Shown: piece by piece, positions 51,072-60,822 of the stretch | How the letters are laid out: each line of letters begins with the position of its first letter | Position numbering within the stretch: the stretch's first letter is position 1 | NCBI RefSeq assembly: GCF_009618275.1 | Contig: NZ_WIAD01000004.1 | Span: forward strand, 62,001 to 126,000 | Length of the DNA: 64,000 nucleotides | DNA from: Roseimaritima sediminicola | GTDB taxonomy: Bacteria > Planctomycetota > Planctomycetia > Pirellulales > Pirellulaceae | Direction of reading: 5' to 3' | Program-made: the position numbers and the translations under genes | The notes under the pieces: model-generated | The model's input: only the letters and a program-made list of their open reading frames with translations | What the model was told of the DNA's origin: nothing | The model's database searches: none

Positions 51072-53753
51072 ATGAGCATTGATCCCCTGGAACCGCATTC
51101 TGCCGCCCAAGACTTCAGCCGTCTGGGACTGCGTCCGAACGAAGCCCGCCCACGAATCATTCGCCAGGCGGCCGCTCGGCAAGTGGAACGACTGCATCAT
51201 CAACAAGCCCGCGGCAACGGAACCGAGGCCGATGTGACGGATCTATGTGTGACGCTGTATAAAGTGCTCGACCCGCGGCGCCGCGTAACGGCGACCGAAC
51301 GCGCCTTGCTGTCGCAGACCGAACCGATCCCGCCGATCGAATCGCGGTGGCTGCATCCGCGCGCCCGCCGCAAACAACCTCGCCTGTCGGCCCGCCCCCG
51401 CTTGGGGTTTGGCGCCCAAGCCTACGAGTCGCTCTCGACCGGGCAAGCCAGCTTTCCCGACCCCGACGCCCCGCTGCCCTCGCAGTGGCAATTGTTTCTG
51501 GAACGCTGGATGATCTACGCCCGCCAGCGAGTCATCTGGGGTGCGCTGCTGTTGGCTTTGCTGGTCGGCATGCTGTTGGCTCGCCAAATCCACTTCCATA
51601 CCGTGGCCGACCGCCCGAAGAACACCGGACCGGTACCGGTACAGCCCGCACCGGTTCAACCTGCGGCTGAATCCACGCCTGATTCTGAACCGGCACCTAA
51701 ACCCGCACCCGCACCCGCACTCCAAAACGCCGGCTCCTCGAACACCGGCGCCTCGGCTGCGCCTGCCGGCGGTGCGGCCGTGGACGGTGATTTGGAGAAC
51801 CGTGATCGCGAGGCCCAGACGGCCGGCGACTTTGGCGCCGCTGGCGACGACAACCACCGCACCCCGGCCTCGCGCGATTCGGAATCGCTGTCGCTGGATG
51901 AAACCGTCGCCCGCTGGCAGGCGTTGGTGGACGCCGTACGCGAGCCCGCGGGCGGGGCCGAACCGGTTGCGGAAGCCGAGGCCGCCTCGCCGGACGATTC
52001 CGCCGAAGCTCCCCGTATCGCGATGACACCCGAACCTGCCACACCCGAACCTGCCACACCCGAACCTGCGGCTCCCGAACCTGCGGCTCCCCAGCCCACC
52101 GAACCGGAACCCACCGAACCGGAACCCACCGAACCGGAACCCACCGAACCGGAACCCACCGAACCGGAGCCGAGCGAACCCGAGCCGAGCGAACCGGCCC
52201 GCGAACCGGCAACCAGCGGCCAGCCCGCCGGGGACATCGAGACCGAGCGCGAGAACGCTGCGGCGACCGGTGACGTCGACCGCCGCACTCCGCTTCCGGA
52301 CGCGGCCGCGCGCACGGCCAGCCGCCAACAACTCGAACGCCTGTTGGCCGATCGACCGGTCGCGGTCACCGATGCCGGTCGCCACCGGGCGGTCGACGAT
52401 TTGTTGGACATGCATCAAAACGCTCCCGAGGGCTCGGCCGATCGATTCGTGATCACCGAAGTCGCTGTGGAACGCTTGATCGCCCTGGGAGCTTACGACC
52501 GCGCGGCCCAGTTGCTGTACGCCTTGCAGCAGCGTTTCGAGGTATCGGCGATCGATCTGACGCAGACGATTACCGGGCGGATGGTCGACCGCGCCGAGCA
52601 GATGACCGAACACCGCCGCTTGGTCGGCTGGGTGCTGTACTGCAGCGAACGCTACCTGCGGAGCGAACAATTCGAAGCCGCGTCGGCACTGACGCGCACC
52701 GTGTTGCCATCCTTGGGCAAGGTCAACGACGCGGACCTGCGGGTGCGGCTGACCCAGCGTCGCGATTCGATCGTGATCATGCGTCGTCTGGCCGAGGCCA
52801 CGCGGCAGATCCTGGCCTCGCACACCCTGGACGACGTTTCGGCAACCGACGCCACCCAGGTGGGCCGCTACCGCTGCCTGATGCAACGCGACTGGCCCGG
52901 CGGCCTGGCTTGGTTGGCACAGTCCTCCGATCCCCGGCTGGCGCAAGCGGCGACTCGCGAGATCGTCTGGATCGGCAGCGAGGACCGTTCGGCCAGCGAA
53001 GCCATGGAGATCGCCGACATCTGGCTGGAGGCCGGCAAACGGCTGCGCGGCCGCATGAGCGATTCGGTGCGGGTGCACGCCTACGACCTGCTGGTCAAGG
53101 CGGCCGAAACGGCGGCGGGCCTGGACGCCTTGGAACTGGAAAAACGTCGGGACCAGCTGCGTGAGGAGCTCGGCAGTTTGCTGTCGCCCGACTCCACCGG
53201 CGCCGCGGCCAACGCGGGGCAACCCGCCGCGGGCATGGCCCCCCAGGGCCAGCCCGCTCAGGGCCAGCCTGCTCAGGGCTTGCCCGCCGCAGGCATGGCG
53301 GGCCGGTTATTGGTCGGCGGCCAGGACCAGGGCGTGCTGATCCGTTACGAGCCCGGTTCGGCGATCGATCAGAATGTCCTGACGCGGATCTTCCAAGCGA
53401 TCGGCAAACCGCCCGCGCCGTTCGTCCTGGAGTTTCAGGGGACGCTGCGGCTGGACAAAGCCAGCACGGTTCGCATCGTCGTTTCCAAGGCACCTCCAGC
53501 GGGCGGCGGGCAATTAATCCGTGTGGACGGCAAGACCCAGGCGCTGGTCCCAGGTGTCCGAGGCGAATCGGCCTCGGTCGACTTGCCCGCCGGCGCCCAC
53601 CACGTGTTCTGGCGACTCTCCGCCCCCCAGCTGGCGCAGACCTTCCTGATCGTCCAGGACGACCAGAGCGGCGACAGGCTGCCCCTGCAGGTTCCGCCGG
53701 CCGCGGCCGCCCTGCCCTCGCCGGTGCGAATCAATCTGATCCGCAACCGTTAG
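51072..53753 (+). CDS. Large membrane protein with Glu-Pro-Thr repeats, unknown function
   Basis: About 893 residues. The ATG at 51072 is the first plausible start; the frame is open slightly upstream. A cytoplasmic N-terminal region (about 1-150), one transmembrane helix (about 165-182, 'VIWGALLLALLVGMLLA'), then a long Pro/Glu/Ala linker with repeats of 'PEPTEPEPTEPE' (about 315-375). A helical domain follows (about 410-720). A Gln/Gly/Ala-rich segment precedes the C-terminal beta-rich domain. The periplasmic body suggests a structural or scaffold role. Not recognised beyond that. Confidence 0.6.
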   Translation: MSIDPLEPHSAAQDFSRLGLRPNEARPRIIRQAAARQVERLHHQQARGNGTEADVTDLCVTLYKVLDPRRRVTATERALLSQTEPIPPIESRWLHPRARRKQPRLSARPRLGFGAQAYESLSTGQASFPDPDAPLPSQWQLFLERWMIYARQRVIWGALLLALLVGMLLARQIHFHTVADRPKNTGPVPVQPAPVQPAAESTPDSEPAPKPAPAPALQNAGSSNTGASAAPAGGAAVDGDLENRDREAQTAGDFGAAGDDNHRTPASRDSESLSLDETVARWQALVDAVREPAGGAEPVAEAEAASPDDSAEAPRIAMTPEPATPEPATPEPAAPEPAAPQPTEPEPTEPEPTEPEPTEPEPTEPEPSEPEPSEPAREPATSGQPAGDIETERENAAATGDVDRRTPLPDAAARTASRQQLERLLADRPVAVTDAGRHRAVDDLLDMHQNAPEGSADRFVITEVAVERLIALGAYDRAAQLLYALQQRFEVSAIDLTQTITGRMVDRAEQMTEHRRLVGWVLYCSERYLRSEQFEAASALTRTVLPSLGKVNDADLRVRLTQRRDSIVIMRRLAEATRQILASHTLDDVSATDATQVGRYRCLMQRDWPGGLAWLAQSSDPRLAQAATREIVWIGSEDRSASEAMEIADIWLEAGKRLRGRMSDSVRVHAYDLLVKAAETAAGLDALELEKRRDQLREELGSLLSPDSTGAAANAGQPAAGMAPQGQPAQGQPAQGLPAAGMAGRLLVGGQDQGVLIRYEPGSAIDQNVLTRIFQAIGKPPAPFVLEFQGTLRLDKASTVRIVVSKAPPAGGGQLIRVDGKTQALVPGVRGESASVDLPAGAHHVFWRLSAPQLAQTFLIVQDDQSGDRLPLQVPPAAAALPSPVRINLIRNR

Positions 53754-53776
53754 GCTGGGCCCACCTTGCCTCGCGC

Positions 53777-53782
53777 TATAAT
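53777..53782 (+). promoter_or_regulatory. Possible -10 element (TATAAT) before the MoxR-like gene
   Basis: TATAATG lies 47 bp before the ATG at 53830. No clear -35 match at 16-18 bp. Weak. Confidence 0.3.
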
Positions 53783-53829
53783 GCACACACGTCCCTTCGT
53801 TACGCTCTCCCCACCTGTTCTCTGCCCGC

Positions 53830-55254
53830 ATGAACGCTATCGCCTCTCCGCAAGCATCGACCCTGGCCGAACTACGTGACAGCGGCTGGCAATCGCAAAC
53901 CGTCAAACAGGAAATCCGCGCCAATTTCATCCGCCAACTCGCCGCCGGCGACGAACTGTTTCCCGGGATCGTCGGCTACGACGACACGGTCATCCCGGAA
54001 ATTAATCTGGCCCTGTTGTCGGGCCACGACATGCTGTTCCTTGGCGAAAAAGGGCAAGCCAAGAGCCGGATCATGCGGATGCTGACCCGCTTTCTCGATC
54101 CCTGGGTCCCCTACCTCGATCACCCGGACCTGCCGCTGCACGAGGATCCCTTCCAGCCGATCACGTCGCTGGGCAAGCGTTTGGTTCGCGAGCGGGATCC
54201 CGAAGACCTGCCGATCGCCTGGTGGCCGCGACACCAACGCTATGCCGAACGGCTCAGCCCCGGCACCAAATTCGCCGACATCATCGGCGAGATCGACCCG
54301 GCCAAATTGACCGGCGGCGTCAGCATGAGCGCCGAAGAAGCGTTGTCGTTCGGGTTGATTCCCCGCATGCACCGCGGCATCTTTGCGATGAACGAACTGC
54401 CCGAGCTGGACGATCTGGTCCAGGTCGGTCTGTTTAACATCCTCGAGGAACGCGACGTCCAGATCCGCGGTTATCCGATCCGCTTCGACCTGGACGTGAT
54501 GATCCTGTTCTCGGCCAACCCCAGTACCTACAACCGCTCGGGCAAGGTCATCCCACAGTTGAAGGACCGGATCGGTTCGATCATTCAAACGCACTACCCC
54601 AAGGAGCGCGAACAGGGCATCGAAATCCTCCGCCAGGAAGCGGCGATCGACCTGGACGGCGACTACCCGGTGCAGGTGCCGTACTTTATGTACGAATTGG
54701 TCGAGGAGATCACGCATCAGGCCCGGCAGAGCAAGTACATCGACCACGCCTCGGGCGTCTCGGCGCGATTCTCGCTGGCCAACTTCCGCACCATGGTCGC
54801 CAGCGCCCGGCACCGCGCCGTGCTGCTCGACGAGCGTCCGGCGGTGCCGCGGATCAGCGATCTGGGGCACCTGTACAGCAGCTCGCTGGGCAAGCTGGAA
54901 CTGGACATGATGGGCAGCCATCAGATGAGCGAACGGCAGGTCCTGGACGCGGTCGTCGCCACGGCCATCGGCACGGTCTTCCAACGCTATGTCGAGGAAC
55001 ACGGGCTGGGCGAGATCGGCGAGATCTTCAGCAAGGGCGTGCGCGTGGAAGTCGGCGACATGCTGCCCTCGAGCCACTATGCCCAGCGGCTGCAGCGGGT
55101 GCCGCCGGTCTGGGAAAAAGCCTTCGAAGTCAACGCGGCCGAAAGCGACGCCGTGCGGGCTTCGTGTGTGGAATTCGTCCTGGCCGGACTGTATAGCCTG
55201 GACCGTATCAGCCGCTCCGAGCGACATGGCAAGATCGAGTACGACTTTGAATAA
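53830..55254 (+). CDS. MoxR/ChlI-like AAA+ ATPase
   Basis: 474 residues. Walker A-like '[16 protein letters not shown]' (about residue 75), a Walker B-like '[16 protein letters not shown]' with the Asn-Glu of the family, sensor motif '[15 protein letters not shown]' and '[15 protein letters not shown]'. The closest recognisable group is the magnesium-chelatase-ChlI/MoxR AAA+ ATPases. The downstream VWA gene starts 16 bp after its stop; this ATPase/VWA pairing is the usual MoxR-VWA chaperone module, which remodels or matures a client protein. Confidence 0.85.
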   Translation: MNAIASPQASTLAELRDSGWQSQTVKQEIRANFIRQLAAGDELFPGIVGYDDTVIPEINLALLSGHDMLFLGEKGQAKSRIMRMLTRFLDPWVPYLDHPDLPLHEDPFQPITSLGKRLVRERDPEDLPIAWWPRHQRYAERLSPGTKFADIIGEIDPAKLTGGVSMSAEEALSFGLIPRMHRGIFAMNELPELDDLVQVGLFNILEERDVQIRGYPIRFDLDVMILFSANPSTYNRSGKVIPQLKDRIGSIIQTHYPKEREQGIEILRQEAAIDLDGDYPVQVPYFMYELVEEITHQARQSKYIDHASGVSARFSLANFRTMVASARHRAVLLDERPAVPRISDLGHLYSSSLGKLELDMMGSHQMSERQVLDAVVATAIGTVFQRYVEEHGLGEIGEIFSKGVRVEVGDMLPSSHYAQRLQRVPPVWEKAFEVNAAESDAVRASCVEFVLAGLYSLDRISRSERHGKIEYDFE

Positions 55255-55270
55255 GCGACCTACAGAGGGC

Positions 55271-56971
55271 ATGAAGTCCCGTCCCGGCGGCATCATTCAC
55301 GCCTATCAAAAATTCGATCCGGGCCGCTTCCCCAGTCCGACGCAGCCGCCCCCGGACCTGGTCTCGCCGGCGTTCGAACATGCCATGATGTTCGGCAGTT
55401 ACCGCGAACTGACCGAGGAGGAACTGGCCCGCGCGGTCCGCCTGGATCCCAGCCAGATCGCCGGCATGGGCCCCAGCCTGGATATGCTGCGGGCAATGCT
55501 GGAGGAACGCAAACGCAAGATCCTCGAGCGCTATGAAACGCACGCCGTCGAAAAGAAGGCGCGCCGCGCGTTTCAGAAATCCGCCAAGCAGTTGCAGGTT
55601 CCCAAGCGGTTTGCGGCCAGTTACCAGTTGGCCATCGCGGCCGAGCAGCCCTACGAGCTGGAACGGCTGTGGTACCGCGCCGGCGACGACAACAGCGCCC
55701 TAGCTCGCGGCCTGCTGGGCGTCCTGCAGCGGATGACCGACCAGCATCAGGTCCAGGAACTGGCCAGCAAGTACGAGTTCAGCGGCCACGAATCGATGTC
55801 CGTTCCCCAGGCCCTGGAGGTCAAGGAGGAACTGGAGAAGATCGACGAGCTGTTGAAACAGCTCGAGGAGGCGGCCAAGAACGCCCAGATCGGCTTGATC
55901 GACATGGACCTGATGAGCGAATTCGCTCAGCCCGGCGACATGGAACGGCTGGAAGAGATGCGCCGCCAGGTCGAGAACCTGCTCCGCGAACACGCCGAGC
56001 GTCAGGGCCTCGAATCCAAAGGCGACGGCAAGGGTTTTCGCCTGACGCCGGCCGCCTACAAGATTTTTCAAAGCCGCCTGCTGGAACGCATCTTCAGCGA
56101 CCTCCAGCCCTCGCGCACCGGCCGGCACGAAGGCGAAGTCGTCGGCGAAGGCGCGGTCGAAATGCAGCGCACCAAGCCGTACGAGTTCGGTGACAGCGTC
56201 GCCAACATGGACATCCCGCAAACGGTGATCAACGCCCTGCTGCGCCAGGGTGACCAGCGACCGCTGCGGCTGCACAGCGATGACATCGTGGTGCACAAGA
56301 CGCGCAACCACCCCAAGTGCGCCACGACCGTGATCATGGACATGAGCGGTTCGATGCGCTACGACGGCCAGTACATCAATGTCAAACGCATGGCGCTGGC
56401 GCTGCAGGGATTAATCCAAAGCGAGTACCCGGGCGACTTCCTCCGGTTCATCGAGATGTACACGTTCGCCAAACTGCGCTCCGCCAGCGAGATCATCGAG
56501 ATGATGCCCAAACCGGTCACCATCCACGACCCCTGGGTCCAGTTGATGGCCGACATGAGCGACGACCAGATCAGCGAACACCAGATCCACCCGCACTTCA
56601 CCAACATCCAGCACTCGCTGCAGCTGGCTCGCCAGGCGATGGTCGGCTGCGACACGCCCAACAAGCAGATCGTCCTGATCACCGACGGCCTGCCCACAGC
56701 GCACTTTGAACAGTCCGAGCTGTACATGCTGTACCCGCCCCACCCGCGCACCGAACAGGCCACGATGCGCGAGGGGATGCTGTGTCACCGCGAGGGGATC
56801 ACGATTAATATTTTTCTGATCCCCAGTTGGTCGCAGAGCGAAGAAGACATCCGTTTTGCGTACCGCTTGGCCGAGTCGACAACCGGCCGCGTGTTCTTCA
56901 CCAGCGGCAAGGATTTGGACAGGTTTGTGGTCTGGGATTATGTCAACAATCGGCGAGATGTGATTGGGTAG
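55271..56971 (+). CDS. VWA-domain protein, partner of the AAA+ ATPase
   Basis: About 566 residues. The N-terminal half is helical and charged ('EELEKIDELLKQLEEAAKNAQ', coiled coil). The C-terminal half is a von Willebrand A domain with an intact MIDAS 'VIMDMSGSMRYDG' (about residue 358), a Thr near 'IEMYTFA', and an Asp in 'VLITDGLPT'. No signal peptide. The ATG at 55271 is the first after the ATPase stop and follows a GAGGGC. In MoxR modules the VWA protein binds the client through the metal site; the client here is unknown. Confidence 0.87.
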   Translation: MKSRPGGIIHAYQKFDPGRFPSPTQPPPDLVSPAFEHAMMFGSYRELTEEELARAVRLDPSQIAGMGPSLDMLRAMLEERKRKILERYETHAVEKKARRAFQKSAKQLQVPKRFAASYQLAIAAEQPYELERLWYRAGDDNSALARGLLGVLQRMTDQHQVQELASKYEFSGHESMSVPQALEVKEELEKIDELLKQLEEAAKNAQIGLIDMDLMSEFAQPGDMERLEEMRRQVENLLREHAERQGLESKGDGKGFRLTPAAYKIFQSRLLERIFSDLQPSRTGRHEGEVVGEGAVEMQRTKPYEFGDSVANMDIPQTVINALLRQGDQRPLRLHSDDIVVHKTRNHPKCATTVIMDMSGSMRYDGQYINVKRMALALQGLIQSEYPGDFLRFIEMYTFAKLRSASEIIEMMPKPVTIHDPWVQLMADMSDDQISEHQIHPHFTNIQHSLQLARQAMVGCDTPNKQIVLITDGLPTAHFEQSELYMLYPPHPRTEQATMREGMLCHREGITINIFLIPSWSQSEEDIRFAYRLAESTTGRVFFTSGKDLDRFVVWDYVNNRRDVIG

Positions 56972-56972
56972 C

Positions 56973-57016
56973 GAGTGACGAGTGACGAGGGGCGAGGGGC
57001 GAGGGGCGAGGGGCGA
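56973..57016. repeat. Heptamer tandem array (GAGTGAC then GAGGGGC units)
   Basis: Two GAGTGAC units then four GAGGGGC units, 7 bp each, immediately after the VWA stop codon. Confidence 0.9.
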
Positions 57017-57044
57017 TTCAACCCTAATTGGCAAACCCAAACAC

Positions 57045-57312
57045 CATTTCCTCCCCTCTCCCCCACGGCGCCGCGAGCGTCAGCGAGTGAAGCCGTGGGG
57101 GAGAGGGGTCGGGGGTGAGGGGGACAAGAGAGCAAGCCCCACGGTGTTGCAACCATAGCGGGGTTCAAGGCTGTCGATGCAAAGATCCATTGCGCCTGAC
57201 ACCTCCCCGTGACAAAAACATACGATTGCACCGGCCCCCCTCACCCCCAGCCCCTCTCCCCCGAAGCCTGACTCGCTTAGGCTCGCCAGGCTTCGGGGGA
57301 GAGGGGAGCAAA
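57045..57312. repeat. Paired-palindrome element, inverted relative of 20957-21271
   Basis: Two palindromes with CCCTCTCCCCC...GGGGGAGAGGG arms (57052-57124 and 57234-57309) flank a core of about 110 bp. The loops are the same two types seen at 20997-21235 but in reversed order and orientation. The outermost 50-bp inverted ends of the first copy are not clearly present here. Confidence 0.82.
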
Positions 57313-57342
57313 CGTTTTTTGCGCGCATCGAAAATACTTGCC

Positions 57343-57438
57343 ACCAACAACCAACAACCAACAACCAACAACCAACAACCAACAACCAACAACCAACAAC
57401 CAACAACCAACAACCAACAACCAACAACCAACAACCAA
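57343..57438. repeat. Heptamer tandem array (CAACCAA units)
   Basis: About fourteen AACAACC/AACCAAC units of 7 bp, next to the paired-palindrome element and between convergent genes. Followed by GCCTGGCGACTTCAGCTACG, also seen next to the array at 21342. Confidence 0.92.
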
Positions 57439-57487
57439 AGCCTGGCGACTTCAGCTACGAGTGTGGCCCTCCCGCCCTTGCGGGCGG

Positions 57488-58426
57488 TTACATCCGCTGC
57501 GACGTACCCTTGGTCAGGGCCATGAAGGCGGCTTCGAGATCCAGTTCTTCTTCGCTGAACTTATTCAGCGGGATGCCCTGCTCGATCAACAGGCTTGGCA
57601 GGTCGCTGTACTGGCTGACACCGGGTTTGAGAATCACGCGAACCGAACTATCGCCGCGTTCGACGCCCTGCACTTTCTGGTGACCGCTTAAAACCGTTTC
57701 CATCCGTTCCAGGTCGGTGATTTGTTCGGGATGGATCACCAACACGATGTGCTCGCGAACCCGGCGTTTGACTTCTTCCACGTCCGCGTTGACGTTCAAC
57801 ACGCCGCGGTCGATGATCCCGACCTTGTTACAGATGTCGGCCAGCTCGGGCAGGATGTGGCTGCTGACGATGATGGTCTTGCCCATCTGGCCCAGCCGCC
57901 GCAGCAGGTTCCGCATCTCGATCCGGGCTCGCGGGTCCAGCCCCGACAGCGGCTCGTCCAGCAGCAGAACTTGAGGATCGTGCAGCAGCGTCCGCGCCAG
58001 CCCCAATCGCTGGGTCTGACCGCGTGAGAGCGTATTGGCAAAGGCGTCGCGTTTGAAGTCCAGGTCCACCACCTCCAGCATCTCGTCGACGCGGCGGCGG
58101 CGGTCTTCGCCGTTGATCCGATACGCCGAAGCAAAGAACTGCAGGTACTCGACCACCGTCATGTCGTCGTACACGCCGAAGAAGTCCGGCATGTATCCGA
58201 CCAGGCGGCGGATCTCCTTGGGTTTGGTGTGGACGCTGTGGCCGCACACATAGGCTTCGCCCCAGCTGGGCTCGAGCAAGGTAGCGATGATCCGCATCGT
58301 GGTCGTCTTGCCCGCCCCGTTGGGACCGATAAAGCCGAACAGGTCGCCTTCGGCCAAATCCAGTTCGATGGCTTTGATGGCGTACGATTCGCCGTACTTC
58401 TTGGTCAGGTCGACGGTCTTGATCAC
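57488..58426 (-). CDS. ABC transporter ATP-binding protein
   Basis: 312 residues. Walker A 'GPNGAGKTT' at 34-42, signature 'NTLSRGQTQRLGLAR' (LSRGQ instead of LSGGQ), Walker B 'VLLLDEPLSGLD' and H-loop 'VSSHILPEL'. The C-terminal 90 residues are a DrrA/CcmA-style extension. The start is 17 bp after the GATase-like membrane gene, which is probably its partner; no permease with the usual ABC-2 pattern is encoded in the window. Presumably an exporter or part of an envelope-associated complex. Confidence 0.93.
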   Translation of the reverse strand: MIKTVDLTKKYGESYAIKAIELDLAEGDLFGFIGPNGAGKTTTMRIIATLLEPSWGEAYVCGHSVHTKPKEIRRLVGYMPDFFGVYDDMTVVEYLQFFASAYRINGEDRRRRVDEMLEVVDLDFKRDAFANTLSRGQTQRLGLARTLLHDPQVLLLDEPLSGLDPRARIEMRNLLRRLGQMGKTIIVSSHILPELADICNKVGIIDRGVLNVNADVEEVKRRVREHIVLVIHPEQITDLERMETVLSGHQKVQGVERGDSSVRVILKPGVSQYSDLPSLLIEQGIPLNKFSEEELDLEAAFMALTKGTSQRM

Positions 58427-58443
58427 GTTGTTGCTTTCCCTTG

Positions 58444-60822
58444 TTAGTTCTCGGGTCGATCCTGAAGTATCGGCAGCAGGATGCGAACCACGCTGACCTC
58501 CTGCTGCGGCTGGACCACCGGCGCGTCGCCCTCGCCACCCGCGCTGTCGCTGCTGTCGCTCTCGCCGTCGCTCTGGACGTTGCCGCCGTGTTGCCGCACG
58601 GTCAGCCGCGTGGTGGGCTGTTCCAGACGCCCGATCAACAACGCTCGCCGGTCGGTCACGATGCCGCTCAGATCCAACTCGCCCAGCGGCCGGTTCAGCA
58701 GTCCCGTGTACGATTCTCCGCCAGCGATCCGGTAGAAACCCAGCATCTCGCTGACGCGTCTGAGATCGGTATCGTCGGCCGGGTCATACCGTTCGCTGAC
58801 CGTCGCGTCCTCGGTTCTCTTGCGTCCGGTCAGGAACCAACGCAGCACGCGGGGCCGCAATTCCTCGACGCGAGCGATCGTGGCCCCGGCGCGAAACCGC
58901 GAGGGCAGGAAGTAGACCTTGTCGCGGTCCAGCAGCATGCCGTCGAGAATGTCCACCGGCAACGGGTTTTCCAGCCGTCCGGCCAGCTCGGTGCGTCGTC
59001 GCCACAAGCCCTGCCGGGCGGAGGAAGCGAACGAGAACGTCCACCGCATGTCAAACCCTTTGCTGCCGCCGGCGGCGATCGGCACGTCCACCGCGCGGCT
59101 TTGCAGCCGGTCTCCGCTACGCCGCATCCGCACCTGATAGGCGGGCAGTCGCTGGTCTTCGACGGCGATCTGAACCCCGCCAAAGGTGGCTCCCGAATAC
59201 GCGAACGGCGCCAGCAGCGGACCGTTGTCGAAGGGTCCATCGAGCGCCGCGGCAAACCCTGGTTCTACCTCCAACCCCACATCCAAGCGCTCGGCCCGCG
59301 GCGTGTACAGATAATCCACCCGGTAGCCGCGGCCGACGCCTTCGACCGCATTGATGTCAACGAATTCGATGCGATTGGTCTGCGCCGGAGACTGCTGGCC
59401 GCGACGCGCCCAGAGGATCAGCGCGACGCTGCAGACCAGGATCACCAGCGGGAACGAAACCCAACCGGCCAGAGGACGCTTCAACCAGCGATTGATCAAC
59501 AGATAATCCAGCGGCCCGATCACCAGAAACAGAGCCAACAGCCCCACCGCGATGACGCTGAACGGCACCGCACCGGCGGCCGAAAAACGATCCAGCGTAG
59601 CTCGCAACTGGCCGGCCAGGTCGTTGTAATGGGTGTCCGAGCGGCGTCCGCGAGACGAGGGTTCGCGGGCGGCCGGAACCAGGTCCGGCATCAACTCCAA
59701 CAACAGATCGGTCCGCGACGGCCACGCCGCGAACGGAGGCCGGTCCAGGTCCGCCGCCACCGCCAAGACCTCGCCCAGTCCCGCTTGGTATCGCATCGCC
59801 ACGGCCAGAGAGCGACGCTGGACCGTCCGGCCAATCAACATCGGCTGGGCACCGCCGAGCGGTAACACGGCGGCCGGAAAAACGTCCAGCCGCTGCTGGG
59901 CACTAATGAAAGCTTCGATCGGTGCGGGCTCCATCTGCTGCAGCAGCGGAACGTCCTGCAGCGGAATTAATTCGCGGATCAACCGGCTGTGCTGATACGC
60001 CTCCGGGCCGCTTTGCCCGATGGTCACCAGAACACGGCCACCGCGACGCACCCAAGTCAGGATCGCATCGCGAACCCTCTCGTCCATCTGTTCGAGCAAC
60101 GGCCAAGCCGTGGCGGTGACGACCAGCGTGTCGACCGAATCGTATCCCAGCCAGTGATCGGGCAAGGTGTCGACATCTTCGACGACGGTCGTCGCCAGTT
60201 TGGCATCCCGGCCCAGCAATTCGTTTTTGCCGATTTCGTCGATCCCCATCGGGTCGCCCAGAATCAGCACCCGGCGTTGTTCGATCGCAATGGGTTGGTC
60301 GGGAAAGCGCGTCTTGACCAACAAGCGGCCTCGATCGTCCCGGACCCACAGCGGCGCCGAGGCCGCCCCGCACACCACGTATCGCCAAGCCGAATCCTCC
60401 GCGAGTCGTGCGGGGACCGCGTCGTTGCTTTCGTCCACTTGGTTGTTTTCGTCGACTTGGTTGCCTGCGGCGGCACTGGCATTGTCCTGATGGCTCGTCG
60501 CCGCGTCGTCGACGTAGCGAACGCGGACCCCGTCACCGTCGATCGTCTCCAGGGTCAGGGGGCCGTCGTAGCCGGAGCGTTCGACGCGCAGGGCCGTCCA
60601 CTGTCCCAGCCGATACTGTCCGTCGAAAGCCACTTCGACGGAGACCGGAGCGTCGGAACCGGCGGCTGCACGGGTACCGGATGGGTCGCTGTCGGGGTTC
60701 TCGACTGCGGCGTCCACCGCTCCGGCACTTCCACCGGCGCACACCGCCAACACGGCAGGCATCCACAGATGCAGCGCGGCTCGCCACAGCGACCAAGAAG
60801 CAAAGCTCGACAAGCGATTCAC
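58444..60822 (-). CDS. Large membrane protein with GATase1-like region, ABC-associated
   Basis: About 792 residues. The GTG at 60822 overlaps the MazG stop as GTGA; the longer open frame upstream is not supported. An N-terminal signal-like helix (about 10-30) is followed by a beta-rich region. A class I glutamine-amidotransferase-like segment lies near 240-300 ('DTLVVTATAWPLLEQMDERVRDAILTWVRRGGRVLVTIG'), without a catalytic Cys. Two transmembrane helices lie near 440-495 ('FSVIAVGLLALFLVIGPLDYLLINRWLKRPLAGW'). The rest is beta-rich and periplasmic. Such proteins often sit beside ABC ATPases in planctomycetes. The function is unknown. Confidence 0.7.
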   Translation of the reverse strand: MNRLSSFASWSLWRAALHLWMPAVLAVCAGGSAGAVDAAVENPDSDPSGTRAAAGSDAPVSVEVAFDGQYRLGQWTALRVERSGYDGPLTLETIDGDGVRVRYVDDAATSHQDNASAAAGNQVDENNQVDESNDAVPARLAEDSAWRYVVCGAASAPLWVRDDRGRLLVKTRFPDQPIAIEQRRVLILGDPMGIDEIGKNELLGRDAKLATTVVEDVDTLPDHWLGYDSVDTLVVTATAWPLLEQMDERVRDAILTWVRRGGRVLVTIGQSGPEAYQHSRLIRELIPLQDVPLLQQMEPAPIEAFISAQQRLDVFPAAVLPLGGAQPMLIGRTVQRRSLAVAMRYQAGLGEVLAVAADLDRPPFAAWPSRTDLLLELMPDLVPAAREPSSRGRRSDTHYNDLAGQLRATLDRFSAAGAVPFSVIAVGLLALFLVIGPLDYLLINRWLKRPLAGWVSFPLVILVCSVALILWARRGQQSPAQTNRIEFVDINAVEGVGRGYRVDYLYTPRAERLDVGLEVEPGFAAALDGPFDNGPLLAPFAYSGATFGGVQIAVEDQRLPAYQVRMRRSGDRLQSRAVDVPIAAGGSKGFDMRWTFSFASSARQGLWRRRTELAGRLENPLPVDILDGMLLDRDKVYFLPSRFRAGATIARVEELRPRVLRWFLTGRKRTEDATVSERYDPADDTDLRRVSEMLGFYRIAGGESYTGLLNRPLGELDLSGIVTDRRALLIGRLEQPTTRLTVRQHGGNVQSDGESDSSDSAGGEGDAPVVQPQQEVSVVRILLPILQDRPEN

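Noticed and set aside
51243-53222. 659-codon minus-strand frame
   Set aside because: Antisense shadow of the 893-residue protein; the composition is typical of reversed Pro/Glu repeats.
57080-57525. Small frames reading TTNNQQP or LLVVGCW repeats
   Set aside because: Direct translations of the CAACCAA heptamer array; the period of 7 makes any frame look repetitive.
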